A stretch of 40,321 bases of DNA, taken from the NCBI GenBank assembly GCA_016869375.1, contig VGEH01000026.1, forward strand, positions 1-40,321. The letters are read 5' to 3'. The DNA is from Alphaproteobacteria bacterium (GTDB lineage Bacteria > Pseudomonadota > Alphaproteobacteria > SHVZ01). The notes under the pieces are model-generated. The model was not told the DNA's origin, did not search any database, and worked only from the letters and a program-made list of their open reading frames with translations. Of this stretch, positions 32,916 through 40,321 are shown piece after piece (the first letter of the stretch is position 1; each line of letters begins with the position of its first letter). Made by a program: the position numbers and the translations under genes.

Positions 32916-33962
32916 TCAGTCGGCAGGAAATACAAACGCCTGCGCCGGATCGAGGGCGAGGCGGACCGCCGCATCGGCCGCCGGGTGGTGGAGGCCCCAG
33001 ATCCGGGCCTTGACCCGGGCACCGTCCTCCAGCGCCAGCACCAGCCGGGTGGAGCGGCCGAGCGGATGGACGCTCACGACTCGCGCCGGTACGGCGCCAC
33101 TGTCTTCGCCGTCGAGGCTGACCCTGAGCGCTTCCGGCCGGATCACGACATCCGCCCTGGTACCGTCGGCGAGCGCGGCTGGGACCCGTCCGAAGCGCGT
33201 CTCCACCTCCCCGCCCCTCGCCGTTCCGGCTAGGCGGTTCAGCTCGCCGAAGAAGGCGGCGACGAAGAGCGAGGCCGGATGACGGTAGAGATCGATCGGC
33301 GTGCCGGCCTGGACGATGCGGCCTTCGCGCATGACCGCGATGCGGTCGGCCATGAACATCGCCTCCTCGGCATCATGGGTGACCATCAGGGTCGCCGTGC
33401 CGCTCTTGCGCAGGGCCTCCACTGTGACGTCGCGCACCTGCTCGCGCAGCCGCGTGTCGAGGCCAGAGAAGGGCTCGTCGAGCAGCACAAGCTTCGGCCC
33501 CGGCGCGAGCGCGCGGGCGAGCGCGGTACGCTGCTGCTCGCCGCCCGAGAGCATGTGCGGGAAGGATTGCTCGAGATGGGCCAAGCCGACATCGCCGAGT
33601 GCCGCCATGATGCGCTCGCGGCGCCGTGCGGTGTCGGTCATGCGGAGACCGAAGCCGACATTGTTGCAGACGGTCAGATGCGGGAAGAGCGCGAAGTCCT
33701 GGAAGACCAGGCCGATGTTCCGTCCCTCCGGCGGCACGTGCAGATCGGGCGCGCCGACGAGTTGGCCGTTGATGAAGACGCGACCGGTCTGCACTTCCTC
33801 GAGTCCTGCGGCGAGGCGAAGCACGGTGCTCTTGCCGCACCCCGAAGGACCGAGCAGACACACGACCTCGCCCGGCGTCACCGCGAGCGATAGTCCGGCC
33901 ACGGCCTGTACCGTGCCGTAGGCGTGACTTAAGTTGTCGAGCGAGAGCGCCGGCGAGCTCAT
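32916..33962 (-). CDS. ABC transporter ATP-binding protein (iron(III)-type, FbpC-like)
   Basis: The protein is 348 residues. It has Walker A GPSGCGKST, the Q-loop LVFQDFALFPH, signature LSGGEQQR, Walker B KLVLLDEPFSG and the switch VTHDAEEAM. A C-terminal TOBE-like regulatory domain begins near residue 240. This subfamily energises import of iron(III), thiamine, spermidine or phosphonate. The partner permease points to iron(III). The ATG overlaps the permease stop as ATGA. Confidence 0.87.
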   Translation of the reverse strand: MSSPALSLDNLSHAYGTVQAVAGLSLAVTPGEVVCLLGPSGCGKSTVLRLAAGLEEVQTGRVFINGQLVGAPDLHVPPEGRNIGLVFQDFALFPHLTVCNNVGFGLRMTDTARRRERIMAALGDVGLAHLEQSFPHMLSGGEQQRTALARALAPGPKLVLLDEPFSGLDTRLREQVRDVTVEALRKSGTATLMVTHDAEEAMFMADRIAVMREGRIVQAGTPIDLYRHPASLFVAAFFGELNRLAGTARGGEVETRFGRVPAALADGTRADVVIRPEALRVSLDGEDSGAVPARVVSVHPLGRSTRLVLALEDGARVKARIWGLHHPAADAAVRLALDPAQAFVFPAD

Positions 33963-35635
33963 GAGATGTGCCCTGGGCGCGAGCGCCCGATCGAGCGCGC
34001 GAGCAGGATCACCGGGCCGAGGCCGGCGACGAGGATCGCCAGCGCCGGCGCCGCCGCTTCAGCCAGCTGCTCGTTACGCGCGAGGTCATAAGCATAGATT
34101 GCGAGCGTGTCGAAATTGAAGGGCCGAAGGATCAGCGTCGCCGGCAATTCCTTGATCACGTCGACGAAGACAAGCAGCGCTGCGGCGAGCAGGCTCGGGC
34201 GTACCAGCGGCAGATGGATCTGGGTCAGGATCTCGCGCGGATGACGCCCGAGCACCCGTCCTGCATCGTCCATGCTGCGGCCGACCTTGGCGAGGCTGGC
34301 CTCGGCGGCGTTGAACGAGATCGCGAGGAAACGGACGAGGTAGGCGAAGGTCACCGCGACGACGGTTCCGGAGAGCACGAGGCCGGTCGAGATGCCGAAG
34401 GCGGCCTTCGCCCAGGCGTCGATCGTGCGATCGATCGTGGCGAAAGGCAGCATGACGCCGACGGCGATCACTGCGCCGGGAACGGCATAGCCTACGCTGG
34501 CGAGGCGTGTCAGCCCGCGTACCATCGGTGTCGGCCTAAGACGCGTGCCGTAAGCGAGCACGAGCGACAGAAGCACGGCGAGGAAGGCCGCGAGCAGGCC
34601 GAGGCTGACCGTGTTCACCGTCAGCGTGACGAAGCGTGCATTGAAGCCGAGCGCCTGGGATCGGATCGCCCACCAGATCAGGACGCCCAAGGGGATCGCG
34701 AAGCCGAGCAGGATCGGCATCATGCAGGCGGCGACCGCGAGGCCGGCCTTAATGCCCTTGAGGCGGAGGCTGGGCAGCGCGCGATAGCGCGACGAGGTCT
34801 GATGGTATCGGGCTCCGCCGCGCGACCAGCGCTCGAGCACCAGCAGCACGATCACGAAGACCAGCAGGACCGCCGCGAGCTGCGCCGCCGCCGCCGGCTG
34901 CCCCATGCCGAGCCAGGTACGGAAAATGCCGGTGGTGAAGGTGTCGACGGCAAGATGTTGCATCGCGCCGAGATCGTTCAGCGTCTCCATGAGCGCGAGC
35001 GCTACGCCCGCCACCAATGCGGGACGTGCAAGCGGAAGACCGATCCTGAAGAAGCGTCGCCAGGGACCGGCGCCTAGAGTGCGGCTCGCCTCGAGCACGC
35101 AGACCGATTGCTCGGTGAAGGCCGCGCGGGCCAGGAGATAGACGTAGGGATAGAGCACCAAGGTCAGCAGCGCGGTGGCGCCGCCGAGCGAGCGGATATG
35201 AGGAAACCAGTAGTCGTTGCGCCCCCAGCCTAACATCGCGCGCAAGCCCGATTGCACCGGACCCGCAAAGTCCATCAGCCCGCCATAGGTGTAGGCGATG
35301 ATGTAGCCCGGCACGGCCATCGGCAGGAACAGTGCCCACTGCAGCACGTCCCGGCCCGGGAACCGGTAGAGCGTCACCAGCCAGGCGGTGCCAGCGCCGA
35401 TCACCAGGGTGCCGGTGCCGACACCGACCATCAGCCAGAGGGTGTTGCCGACGTAGCGCGGCAGCACGGTCGAGGCGAGATGGCGCCAGATGTCGCCCGT
35501 CGGCACCAGGAGGTAGGAGAGCACCACGAAGATCGGCACGGCGATGACGCCGGCGATCGCCGCGGTCGCCAGCGTCCAGCCGTCTATGACGGGCCGGCGG
35601 AATGCCTTGGGCGATGGTTGGACGATATCCGTCAA
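33959..35635 (-). CDS. ABC transporter permease, fused two-domain (FbpB-like)
   Basis: The protein is 558 residues with about 12 membrane helices and two binding-protein-dependent transport domains in tandem. Each has an EAA-type coupling loop: EASRTLGAGPWRRFFRIGLPLARP and DAGRVLGRHPREILTQIHLP. The conserved LNDLGAM and VIKELPATLILRPFNFDTLA segments are typical of iron(III) permeases of the FbpB/SfuB/HitB group. No gene for a periplasmic binding protein is nearby, so it must be encoded elsewhere or be lost. Confidence 0.87.
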   Translation of the reverse strand: MTDIVQPSPKAFRRPVIDGWTLATAAIAGVIAVPIFVVLSYLLVPTGDIWRHLASTVLPRYVGNTLWLMVGVGTGTLVIGAGTAWLVTLYRFPGRDVLQWALFLPMAVPGYIIAYTYGGLMDFAGPVQSGLRAMLGWGRNDYWFPHIRSLGGATALLTLVLYPYVYLLARAAFTEQSVCVLEASRTLGAGPWRRFFRIGLPLARPALVAGVALALMETLNDLGAMQHLAVDTFTTGIFRTWLGMGQPAAAAQLAAVLLVFVIVLLVLERWSRGGARYHQTSSRYRALPSLRLKGIKAGLAVAACMMPILLGFAIPLGVLIWWAIRSQALGFNARFVTLTVNTVSLGLLAAFLAVLLSLVLAYGTRLRPTPMVRGLTRLASVGYAVPGAVIAVGVMLPFATIDRTIDAWAKAAFGISTGLVLSGTVVAVTFAYLVRFLAISFNAAEASLAKVGRSMDDAGRVLGRHPREILTQIHLPLVRPSLLAAALLVFVDVIKELPATLILRPFNFDTLAIYAYDLARNEQLAEAAAPALAILVAGLGPVILLARSIGRSRPGHIS

Positions 35636-35669
35636 AAGAGCTCGCGGCGGTTACAGCCCGACATTCTGT

Positions 35670-35684
35670 TGCGGATCATTCGCA
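35670..35684. promoter_or_regulatory. Imperfect palindrome upstream of the ABC permease
   Basis: TGCG and CGCA outer arms enclose AT/AT inner positions (TGCGnATnATnCGCA on either strand), 35 bp before the permease start. Fur/Mur-family boxes in alphaproteobacteria have comparable TGC...GCA ends with an AT core, but two positions fail and the match is loose. Confidence 0.3.
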
Positions 35685-35731
35685 GGTGCAAATCGTCTAA
35701 CTGTCGCAGGGCTTTGGTGGCGGGAAAGCCG

Positions 35732-36376
35732 CTACTTACGATCGAGGAAGGTCATCACAAGATCGATCCAGAAGGCGTCGACCTCACCGAACATCTCGTG
35801 GCCGCCGCCGTTGGAGAGCAGCTTCTCGTCGCTGTCGAGAGCCTTCGCCTTGGAGAACGCCAGCTGGCAGCTCTCGGCCTGTGTATCGGTCTTTTCCCAG
35901 AGATGCAGGACGCGCCCGGCCATCTGCTCTGCAACCGAAGCCGCGAAGCGGTTGTAGCGATCGTCGAGGCCGCAGCCGGCGAGCACGACAAAAGACAAAT
36001 CCGCCTCGCGCAGCAAGGCTGAGGCGACCAGCGACGCGGTTCCGCCGACATCAAAGCCCATGACCGCGATGCGCTGCGCGCCGACGCCACCGGCCATCAG
36101 CCGGCGTACCTGGTTGCTGGCCTTGCGGCCGAGATCGAAGGGATCCGGGTTTGGCAGGCGGCGCTCTGTCACAACCTCGAAGCCGCGATTGGCGAAGGCG
36201 CCGGCGACAAGATCGCCAGGCGCCGGTCCCTGGATGAAGATCAGATAGCGTGCCTGCGGATCGATCTTCTCAGGAACGTCCGCGGTGATCTGGCCGGCTG
36301 CGACGACCGAGGACGTCGCCAGCCATGCGACGAGAGCGAGAAGAAGCGCACCACCCGTCTTCCCTCGCTTCGGCAT
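35732..36376 (-). CDS. Secreted alpha/beta-hydrolase-like protein
   Basis: The protein is 214 residues with a signal peptide (ALLLALVAWLATSSVVAAG). The body looks like a small alpha/beta-hydrolase: YLIFIQGP near the start, VMGFDVGGTASLVAS where the nucleophile elbow GxSxG would be, and a late His in GGGHEMFGEVDAF. The elbow has Asp in place of Ser, as in dehalogenase-type enzymes or in inactive members. It lies three bp after scpB in the same direction. I do not recognise a named family. Confidence 0.6.
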   Translation of the reverse strand: MPKRGKTGGALLLALVAWLATSSVVAAGQITADVPEKIDPQARYLIFIQGPAPGDLVAGAFANRGFEVVTERRLPNPDPFDLGRKASNQVRRLMAGGVGAQRIAVMGFDVGGTASLVASALLREADLSFVVLAGCGLDDRYNRFAASVAEQMAGRVLHLWEKTDTQAESCQLAFSKAKALDSDEKLLSNGGGHEMFGEVDAFWIDLVMTFLDRK

Positions 36377-36379
36377 CGG

Positions 36380-37264
36380 CTACCCAGCCGATTTCCGAGG
36401 CGGCCCGTCGGTCGGCTCTTTTTCTTCGTCGCCTTCTTCTTCTTCGTCGTCCCCGTCCTCCTCGTCGTCATCATCGTCGTCATCATCGTCGTCATCATCG
36501 TCATCGGCGTCGTCAGCATCGCCTTCGACGTCTTCCTCGTCGTCCGATCCTTCTGCCTCTTCAGACTCTTCGGTGCCCCCCGCCTTGGCATCCTCTCCTG
36601 TCACATCGTCGTCCTCGAGCTGCGCCTGGCGCCGCTCCTCGCGAATGCGCGCGTCCTCTTCCTCGCGTTCCTTCTCGGCGACGGCCTCGATCGCCTCGGC
36701 TTCTTCCTGGCGCATCGCCATAGTGGCAACGCCCGGGCGATGGTCGAGAAGGCCTGCCGCCTTGAGCTCGTCCAGATTCGGCAGGTCGTCGATGCGGTCG
36801 ATGCCGAAATGCTCGAGGAACTCGTCGGTGGTGACCCAGGTCACGGGACGCCCTGGCGCCTGGCGGCGGCCTTTCGGCTTGACCCAACCTGCCTCCATCA
36901 ACATGTCGAGCGTGCCCTTGCTGAGCGCGACGCCCCTTACCTGCTCGACCTCCGCACGCGTGATCGGCTGGTGATAGGCCACGATCGCCAGGGTCTCGAT
37001 CGCGGCGCGCGATAGCTTGCGCTGAACCGTGTGTTCCGGACGCAGCGAAGTCGCCAGATCGGGCGCCGTGCGGAAAGCCCACTTGCCGGCGACCTTCATC
37101 AGGTTCACACCACGCCCTTCGTAGAGCGATTGGACCTCGGCGAGGATCGGTTGGACGTCGGTGCCTTCCGGCAGGCGCGACTGGAGGTCCTCCTCGGATA
37201 CCGGCTGGGCGGAGGCGAATACCACGGCTTCGATCAGGCGTGCGGCAGCGGAGGGCTCGGTCAT
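36380..37264 (-). CDS. scpB: Segregation and condensation protein B with acidic tail
   Basis: The protein is 294 residues. Two winged-helix domains occupy the first 180 or so residues, with conserved KLSRAAIETLAIVAYHQPITRAEVEQVRGV and LKAAGLLDHRPG. A charged coiled-coil stretch (EEAEAIEAVAEKEREEE...) follows, then a long Asp/Glu tail including a run of about 14 Asp. ScpB homodimers bind ScpA and with it the SMC condensin. The acidic tail is not part of the core family and is encoded by GAC/GAT triplet repeats. The ATG is seven bp after the scpA stop. Confidence 0.93.
   Translation of the reverse strand: MTEPSAAARLIEAVVFASAQPVSEEDLQSRLPEGTDVQPILAEVQSLYEGRGVNLMKVAGKWAFRTAPDLATSLRPEHTVQRKLSRAAIETLAIVAYHQPITRAEVEQVRGVALSKGTLDMLMEAGWVKPKGRRQAPGRPVTWVTTDEFLEHFGIDRIDDLPNLDELKAAGLLDHRPGVATMAMRQEEAEAIEAVAEKEREEEDARIREERRQAQLEDDDVTGEDAKAGGTEESEEAEGSDDEEDVEGDADDADDDDDDDDDDDDDDEEDGDDEEEEGDEEKEPTDGPPRKSAG
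36461..36508. repeat. GAC/GAT triplet repeat coding poly-Asp in scpB
   Basis: About 16 consecutive triplets, on the plus strand as repeated GTC/ATC units with a recurring nine-base phase, encode the Asp run. Such in-frame triplet tracts can gain or lose units by slippage without breaking the frame. Confidence 0.7.
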
Positions 37265-37271
37265 CGGTGGC

Positions 37272-38054
37272 TCATGACGGCTTGGCGGCCCGCAAGAAGA
37301 CGGGGCCGAAGGGTTCGGTCTGCTTGATCTCGATCTGGCCAGATTTGACCAGCTCGAGGCTCGCAATCAGCGTCGCCGCGATCGCCGAGCGGGTGACGAT
37401 GCCGGGCTTGAGTGCCTCGGGAAGGAACGTGTTGAGGCTCTGCCAGTCGACCATGCCGCCGATCAGCGCCTCCAGACGTTTCACCGCATCCTCGACTGCA
37501 TGCAGCTCAGTCGGCGCGATGTGCAGGACATGCGTCTCCTCGCGCGCCTTGTGCTCGCCATAGGCAGAGAGCAGGTCGTAAAGCGTGACTTCGAGGACGG
37601 TCTTCTTGACGACGCGCACATCGAGGGTCTCGCCGCGCGGGAAGACGTCTCGGCCGAGCCTGGGGCGCGCCATCAGCTTGACCGCCACCTGCTGCATCGC
37701 CTCGAGGCGCTGCAGCTGGAAAGCCAGCGCTTCGGCCAGAGCCTCGCCGGTCGGCTCGTCGTCTTCCGGCGGCTCCGGCAGCAGGAGTCGCGACTTGAGA
37801 TAGGCGAGCCAAGCCGCCACCACGAGATAGTCGGCGGCGAGTTCCAGCTTCACTCGCCGCGCGGCCTGGACGAACTGAAGGTACTGCTCGACCAGCTGCA
37901 GGATCGAGATCTTCTTGAGATCGACCTTCTGCTCGCGGGCGAGCGTCAGGAGGACGTCGATCGGGCCTTCATAGCCGTCGACGTCGACGACCAGCCGCTC
38001 GGCGTCGGGGACGGAGTCTCGCTGCTCTTCGAAGGCTTCGGCGGCGGTGGTCAT
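37272..38054 (-). CDS. scpA: Segregation and condensation protein A
   Basis: The protein is 260 residues. The kleisin N-terminal part has VDGYEGPIDVLLTLAREQKVDLKKISILQL and ADYLVVAAWLAYLKSRLLLP, which contact SMC and ScpB. The C-terminal winged helix ends with IAATLIASLELVKSGQIEIKQ. It bridges the SMC heads in chromosome condensation. The ATG overlaps the site-2 protease stop as ATGA. A longer upstream frame is antisense/out-of-phase and was not used. Confidence 0.95.
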   Translation of the reverse strand: MTTAAEAFEEQRDSVPDAERLVVDVDGYEGPIDVLLTLAREQKVDLKKISILQLVEQYLQFVQAARRVKLELAADYLVVAAWLAYLKSRLLLPEPPEDDEPTGEALAEALAFQLQRLEAMQQVAVKLMARPRLGRDVFPRGETLDVRVVKKTVLEVTLYDLLSAYGEHKAREETHVLHIAPTELHAVEDAVKRLEALIGGMVDWQSLNTFLPEALKPGIVTRSAIAATLIASLELVKSGQIEIKQTEPFGPVFLRAAKPS

Positions 38055-38740
38055 GCGAGACCGGAAAGCGTGGCGATCACGCGCAACAGATACTCGACCG
38101 GAGCCTCGATGAGCCAGGGTGAAATCGACAGATTTATCCCCAGCTGGCGGCCGATCAGCGGCAACAGGAAGAGGACGCCGATAACGAGCAGAATGCCGAC
38201 GCGTTCCAGCTTCTGGAGCTGCCAGGCGAGCGGCCGCGGCAGGAGGCCGACGGCGACCCGCCCGCCGTCGAGCGGCGGGATCGGGATCATGTTGAAGACC
38301 GCCAGCACAAGGTTGAGGTCGATGGAGTTCTCGAGGTTCTCGGCGACCCACGGCACCGCGCTGTCCGGCACAAGATAGAGAGCATGGAAGGCGAGCGCGC
38401 AGAGGAACGCGATCAGGAAGTTCATCGCCGGACCGGCGGCGGCGACCAGGATCATGCCCAGTCGTGCGGGCTGCAGCCGCCAGAAATTGACCGGCACGGG
38501 CTTGGCGTAGCCGAAAAGGAACGGCGCGCGCATCAGCAGCAGCAGGCCGGGCAGCACGATCGTGCCGAACGGGTCGACATGACGGAGGGGGTTGAGGCTC
38601 ATCCGGCCCATGCGCCGGGCCGTGTCGTCGCCGAAGACATAGGCGGCGAAACCATGGGCCGCCTCGTGCAGTGTGATCGCCACCAGCGCCGGCAAAACCC
38701 AGACGGATGCCTTGTAGAGAATGTCGGAAATCATATCCAC
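38051..38740 (-). CDS. Site-2 protease family (M50) membrane metalloprotease
   Basis: The protein is 229 residues with about six helices. The zinc motif is HEAAH in ITLHEAAHGFAAY, and the third ligand Asp is in NMIPIPPLDGGRV. A GPAMNF segment completes the core. There is no PDZ domain, so it belongs to the minimal SpoIVFB/Rv-type group, not RseP. The target is unknown. The start is GTG at 38740, or ATG at 38734 with GGTGG just upstream. It sits between nagZ and scpA, a common alphaproteobacterial arrangement. Confidence 0.9.
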   Translation of the reverse strand: MDMISDILYKASVWVLPALVAITLHEAAHGFAAYVFGDDTARRMGRMSLNPLRHVDPFGTIVLPGLLLLMRAPFLFGYAKPVPVNFWRLQPARLGMILVAAAGPAMNFLIAFLCALAFHALYLVPDSAVPWVAENLENSIDLNLVLAVFNMIPIPPLDGGRVAVGLLPRPLAWQLQKLERVGILLVIGVLFLLPLIGRQLGINLSISPWLIEAPVEYLLRVIATLSGLA

Positions 38741-38752
38741 CGACGGGTTCGC

Positions 38753-39778
38753 CTAGGCCGCCGCCAGCAGCTGCTCGACACGCGCCGACGCGGCGGCGAA
38801 GTCGATCGGCTGCTGTGATCGCCGCCGCCTCGCCTCGCCCTCGGCGACGCTGGCGAGCGCTGCATCGGTGAGTGGCGACGCCGCTTCAGCGACCTCGACC
38901 ATCTCGTCCATGTCCCCGGTGCAATGAAGGATCACGTCGCACCCGGCCGCGAGAGCTGCGCGGCTGCGAGAGCCGAGGCTCCCAGGCAGCGCGCCCATGC
39001 CGATATCGTCGGTGAAGAGCAGCCCCTTGAAGCCGATATGGCCGCGGATTACCCGATCGATGACGACCGGCGACAGCGTTGCTGGCCTGGGATCGATCGC
39101 CGTGTAGACGACATGGCAGCTCATCCCCCAGGGAATGCTCGCGAGCGCACGGAAGGGCGCGAAGTCGGACGCCTCCAGCGTCTTGAGATCGGTGTCGACG
39201 GTCGGGAGCTTCTCATGGCTGTCGACCAACGAGCGACCGTGGCCGGGCATGTGCTTCATCACCGGGATCACGCCGCCGTCGAGCAGGCCGTCCGCCTGCG
39301 CGCCACCGAGCGCGGCGACCACCTTCGGATCGGCGCCAAAGGCGCGATCGCCGATCACATCGTGAGCGCCGGCCAAAGCCAGATCGAGCACCGGCAGGCA
39401 GTTGACAGTAACGCCCGCATCGATGAGCTCGGCTGCGATCAGGCGCGCGTTGAGGCGCGTCGCCTCGGCAGCCTTGTCGAGGCCTTGGCGAGCCAAGGTC
39501 GCGAACCTGCCGGCGGCCGGCGCCTTCCGCCAATGCGGCGGCTTGAAACGCGTGACACGGCCGCCCTCCTGATCGATCATCACCGGTGCATCGGCGCGTC
39601 CGACGGATTCGCGCATCGCCCGGATCAGGGTGCGGACTTGGTCCGGCGCCTCGCAATTGCGCAGAAAGACGATGAAGCCGAGAGGATTGGTGCGCGCGAA
39701 GAACGCGCGCTCCGCCTCGGTCAGAACCGTGCCGGAGACGCCGTAGATGGCGGCTGACGGCCGGTCAGGGGCGGACAA
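38753..39778 (-). CDS. nagZ: Beta-N-acetylhexosaminidase NagZ
   Basis: This 341-residue glycoside hydrolase family 3 enzyme of the cytoplasm removes GlcNAc from GlcNAc-anhydroMurNAc muropeptides during wall recycling. Family markers are MIDQEGGRVTRF, KHMPGHGRSLVDSHEKLP (with the flexible-loop His that acts as general acid/base) and LLFTDDIGMGAL, whose Asp is the nucleophile. No ATG fits the N-terminus, so the start is placed at a TTG (39776-39778) inside the upstream gene's last codons. An ATG at 39829 is the alternative. Confidence 0.92.
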   Translation of the reverse strand: MSAPDRPSAAIYGVSGTVLTEAERAFFARTNPLGFIVFLRNCEAPDQVRTLIRAMRESVGRADAPVMIDQEGGRVTRFKPPHWRKAPAAGRFATLARQGLDKAAEATRLNARLIAAELIDAGVTVNCLPVLDLALAGAHDVIGDRAFGADPKVVAALGGAQADGLLDGGVIPVMKHMPGHGRSLVDSHEKLPTVDTDLKTLEASDFAPFRALASIPWGMSCHVVYTAIDPRPATLSPVVIDRVIRGHIGFKGLLFTDDIGMGALPGSLGSRSRAALAAGCDVILHCTGDMDEMVEVAEAASPLTDAALASVAEGEARRRRSQQPIDFAAASARVEQLLAAA

Positions 39779-40321
39779 CGAGACAGTCCCGCTTCTTCGC
39801 CTTGAGTTCCTCGCAGAGCGACCGCGCACCCGGCTCGTTCAGCGGCCCGACTTGAAGTCGATACCAAACGCCCTTGTCGCCGAGATCGACGCGGACCGTC
39901 GTCAGGTCGAGCGGTTGGAGCTCGGCATAGCTTTTCTTCAGCCGGTCCCACTGCGTATTCACCTGCTCGGCGGCTGGGAAGGATCCAAGCTGAACGCGCC
40001 ACCCGCTGCCGGCGCCGACCGAGCCGCCCGTGGCAGCACGCGTTGGCGCTGGGCTCGCCGCCGGCGGCGGACTCGGCGGACGCGCCGCCATTTGGGGCGG
40101 TGCTGCTGGAGGCGGCGGCGGCGTGATTACGGCCGGGGGCGGCGGCGGTTGCGGCGTCATCGTCGATGCCGTGCTCGAGGGCGAGGACGGCGCCGGCGGG
40201 ACGGGCGGCGGTACCGGCGGCGCGATCAGGGCGCCAGCCGAAGTCGCGGGAGTCGGTGGCGGAACGGTCGGAGGGCTCGGCGCCGGGGCAACCATCGAGG
40301 GCGGCGGAGCCACGGGAGGCG
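39765..40321 (-). CDS. SPOR domain protein, N-terminus beyond the window
   Basis: The C-terminal 185 or so residues are present. A long Pro/Ala-rich linker with several runs of 4-7 Pro leads into a SPOR domain (WRVQLGSFPAAEQVNTQWDRLKK ... GVWYRLQVGPLNEPGAR ... DCLVV). SPOR domains bind peptide-stripped septal glycan. An N-terminal membrane helix would be expected off the right edge. It is directly upstream of nagZ, with a small overlap. Confidence 0.85.
   Translation of the reverse strand, partial: PPVAPPPSMVAPAPSPPTVPPPTPATSAGALIAPPVPPPVPPAPSSPSSTASTMTPQPPPPPAVITPPPPPAAPPQMAARPPSPPPAASPAPTRAATGGSVGAGSGWRVQLGSFPAAEQVNTQWDRLKKSYAELQPLDLTTVRVDLGDKGVWYRLQVGPLNEPGARSLCEELKAKKRDCLVVRP

Noticed and set aside
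36461-36508. Possible CRISPR-like or regulatory repeat
   Set aside because: Units are three bases long, have no spacers and stay in frame within scpB. It is a coding triplet repeat.
36241-36591. Lys/Thr/Met-rich minus-strand frame over the scpB tail
   Set aside because: It is an out-of-phase reading of the triplet repeat, which explains its repeated Met/Thr pattern.
1-40321. tRNA, rRNA, riboswitch or CRISPR array
   Set aside because: No cloverleaf-like sequence with a TTCGA-type T-loop and CCA-adjacent stem, no rRNA segment and no regular repeat-spacer pattern was seen by eye. Small RNAs could be missed.

Overview
The window is GC-rich chromosomal DNA (about two-thirds G+C by eye). Its gene content and order are those of an alphaproteobacterium, most like Rhodospirillales or relatives: nagZ, scpA, scpB, tatA, tatB, tatC, serS, surE, pcm, nlpD, yajC, secD and secF in nearly canonical order, a hopanoid hpnCDE set, and a cell-wall/replication run ending dacA-type carboxypeptidase, tmk, holB, metG, tatD, MBL hydrolase. 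Taxonomy below that level cannot be read from the sequence alone.

Layout. 1-870: an IS1595-type transposase gene cut at its 3' end by the terminus of what looks like an IS21-family element. 880-3171: two divergent SAM-dependent methyltransferases. 3175-11270 (minus strand): mltB and rlpA (peptidoglycan), a D,D-carboxypeptidase, thymidylate kinase, delta' clamp-loader subunit, methionyl-tRNA synthetase, TatD nuclease and a metallo-beta-lactamase-fold hydrolase. Most are joined by 4-base start/stop overlaps. 11346-18601 (plus strand): a small catabolic-looking set (two 2-hydroxyacid dehydrogenases, an RraA/HMG-aldolase-type protein, an MFS transporter) running directly into hpnC-hpnD-hpnE and a PuuD-like membrane protein that ends in a clear terminator. 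18602-19831: a poorly coded stretch with a TetR regulator broken by two frameshifts and a candidate operator in front of it. 19832-24219 (minus): a cupin, a glycosyltransferase, an Mth938-like protein, secF, secD and yajC. 24322-25622 (plus): a DUF815 ATPase and a GNAT enzyme. 25701-40321 (minus): nlpD, two YeeE/YedE half-transporters, a GNAT enzyme, pcm, surE, serS, tatCBA, an iron-type ABC transporter pair, a secreted alpha/beta-hydrolase-like protein, scpB, scpA, a site-2 protease, nagZ and a SPOR-domain protein cut by the window edge.

How it fits together. Most of the window is envelope and chromosome housekeeping: protein export (Sec and Tat), peptidoglycan turnover (MltB, RlpA, DacA-type, NlpD, NagZ, SPOR), chromosome condensation (ScpAB) and hopanoid precursor synthesis. 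Accessory cargo is inserted into these conserved blocks: the YeeE/YedE pair plus GNAT between pcm and nlpD, and the ABC transporter plus hydrolase between scpB and tatA.

The most unusual signal is regulatory. Eight GANTC sites (the CcrM cell-cycle methylation sequence of alphaproteobacteria) are packed into about 118 bp across the start and upstream region of nlpD, a cell-separation factor. Other items worth a second look are a 31-bp inverted repeat and second hairpin in front of rlpA, a 2-hydroxyacid dehydrogenase lacking its catalytic Glu beside an intact one, and a variable-looking Asp-triplet repeat in scpB.
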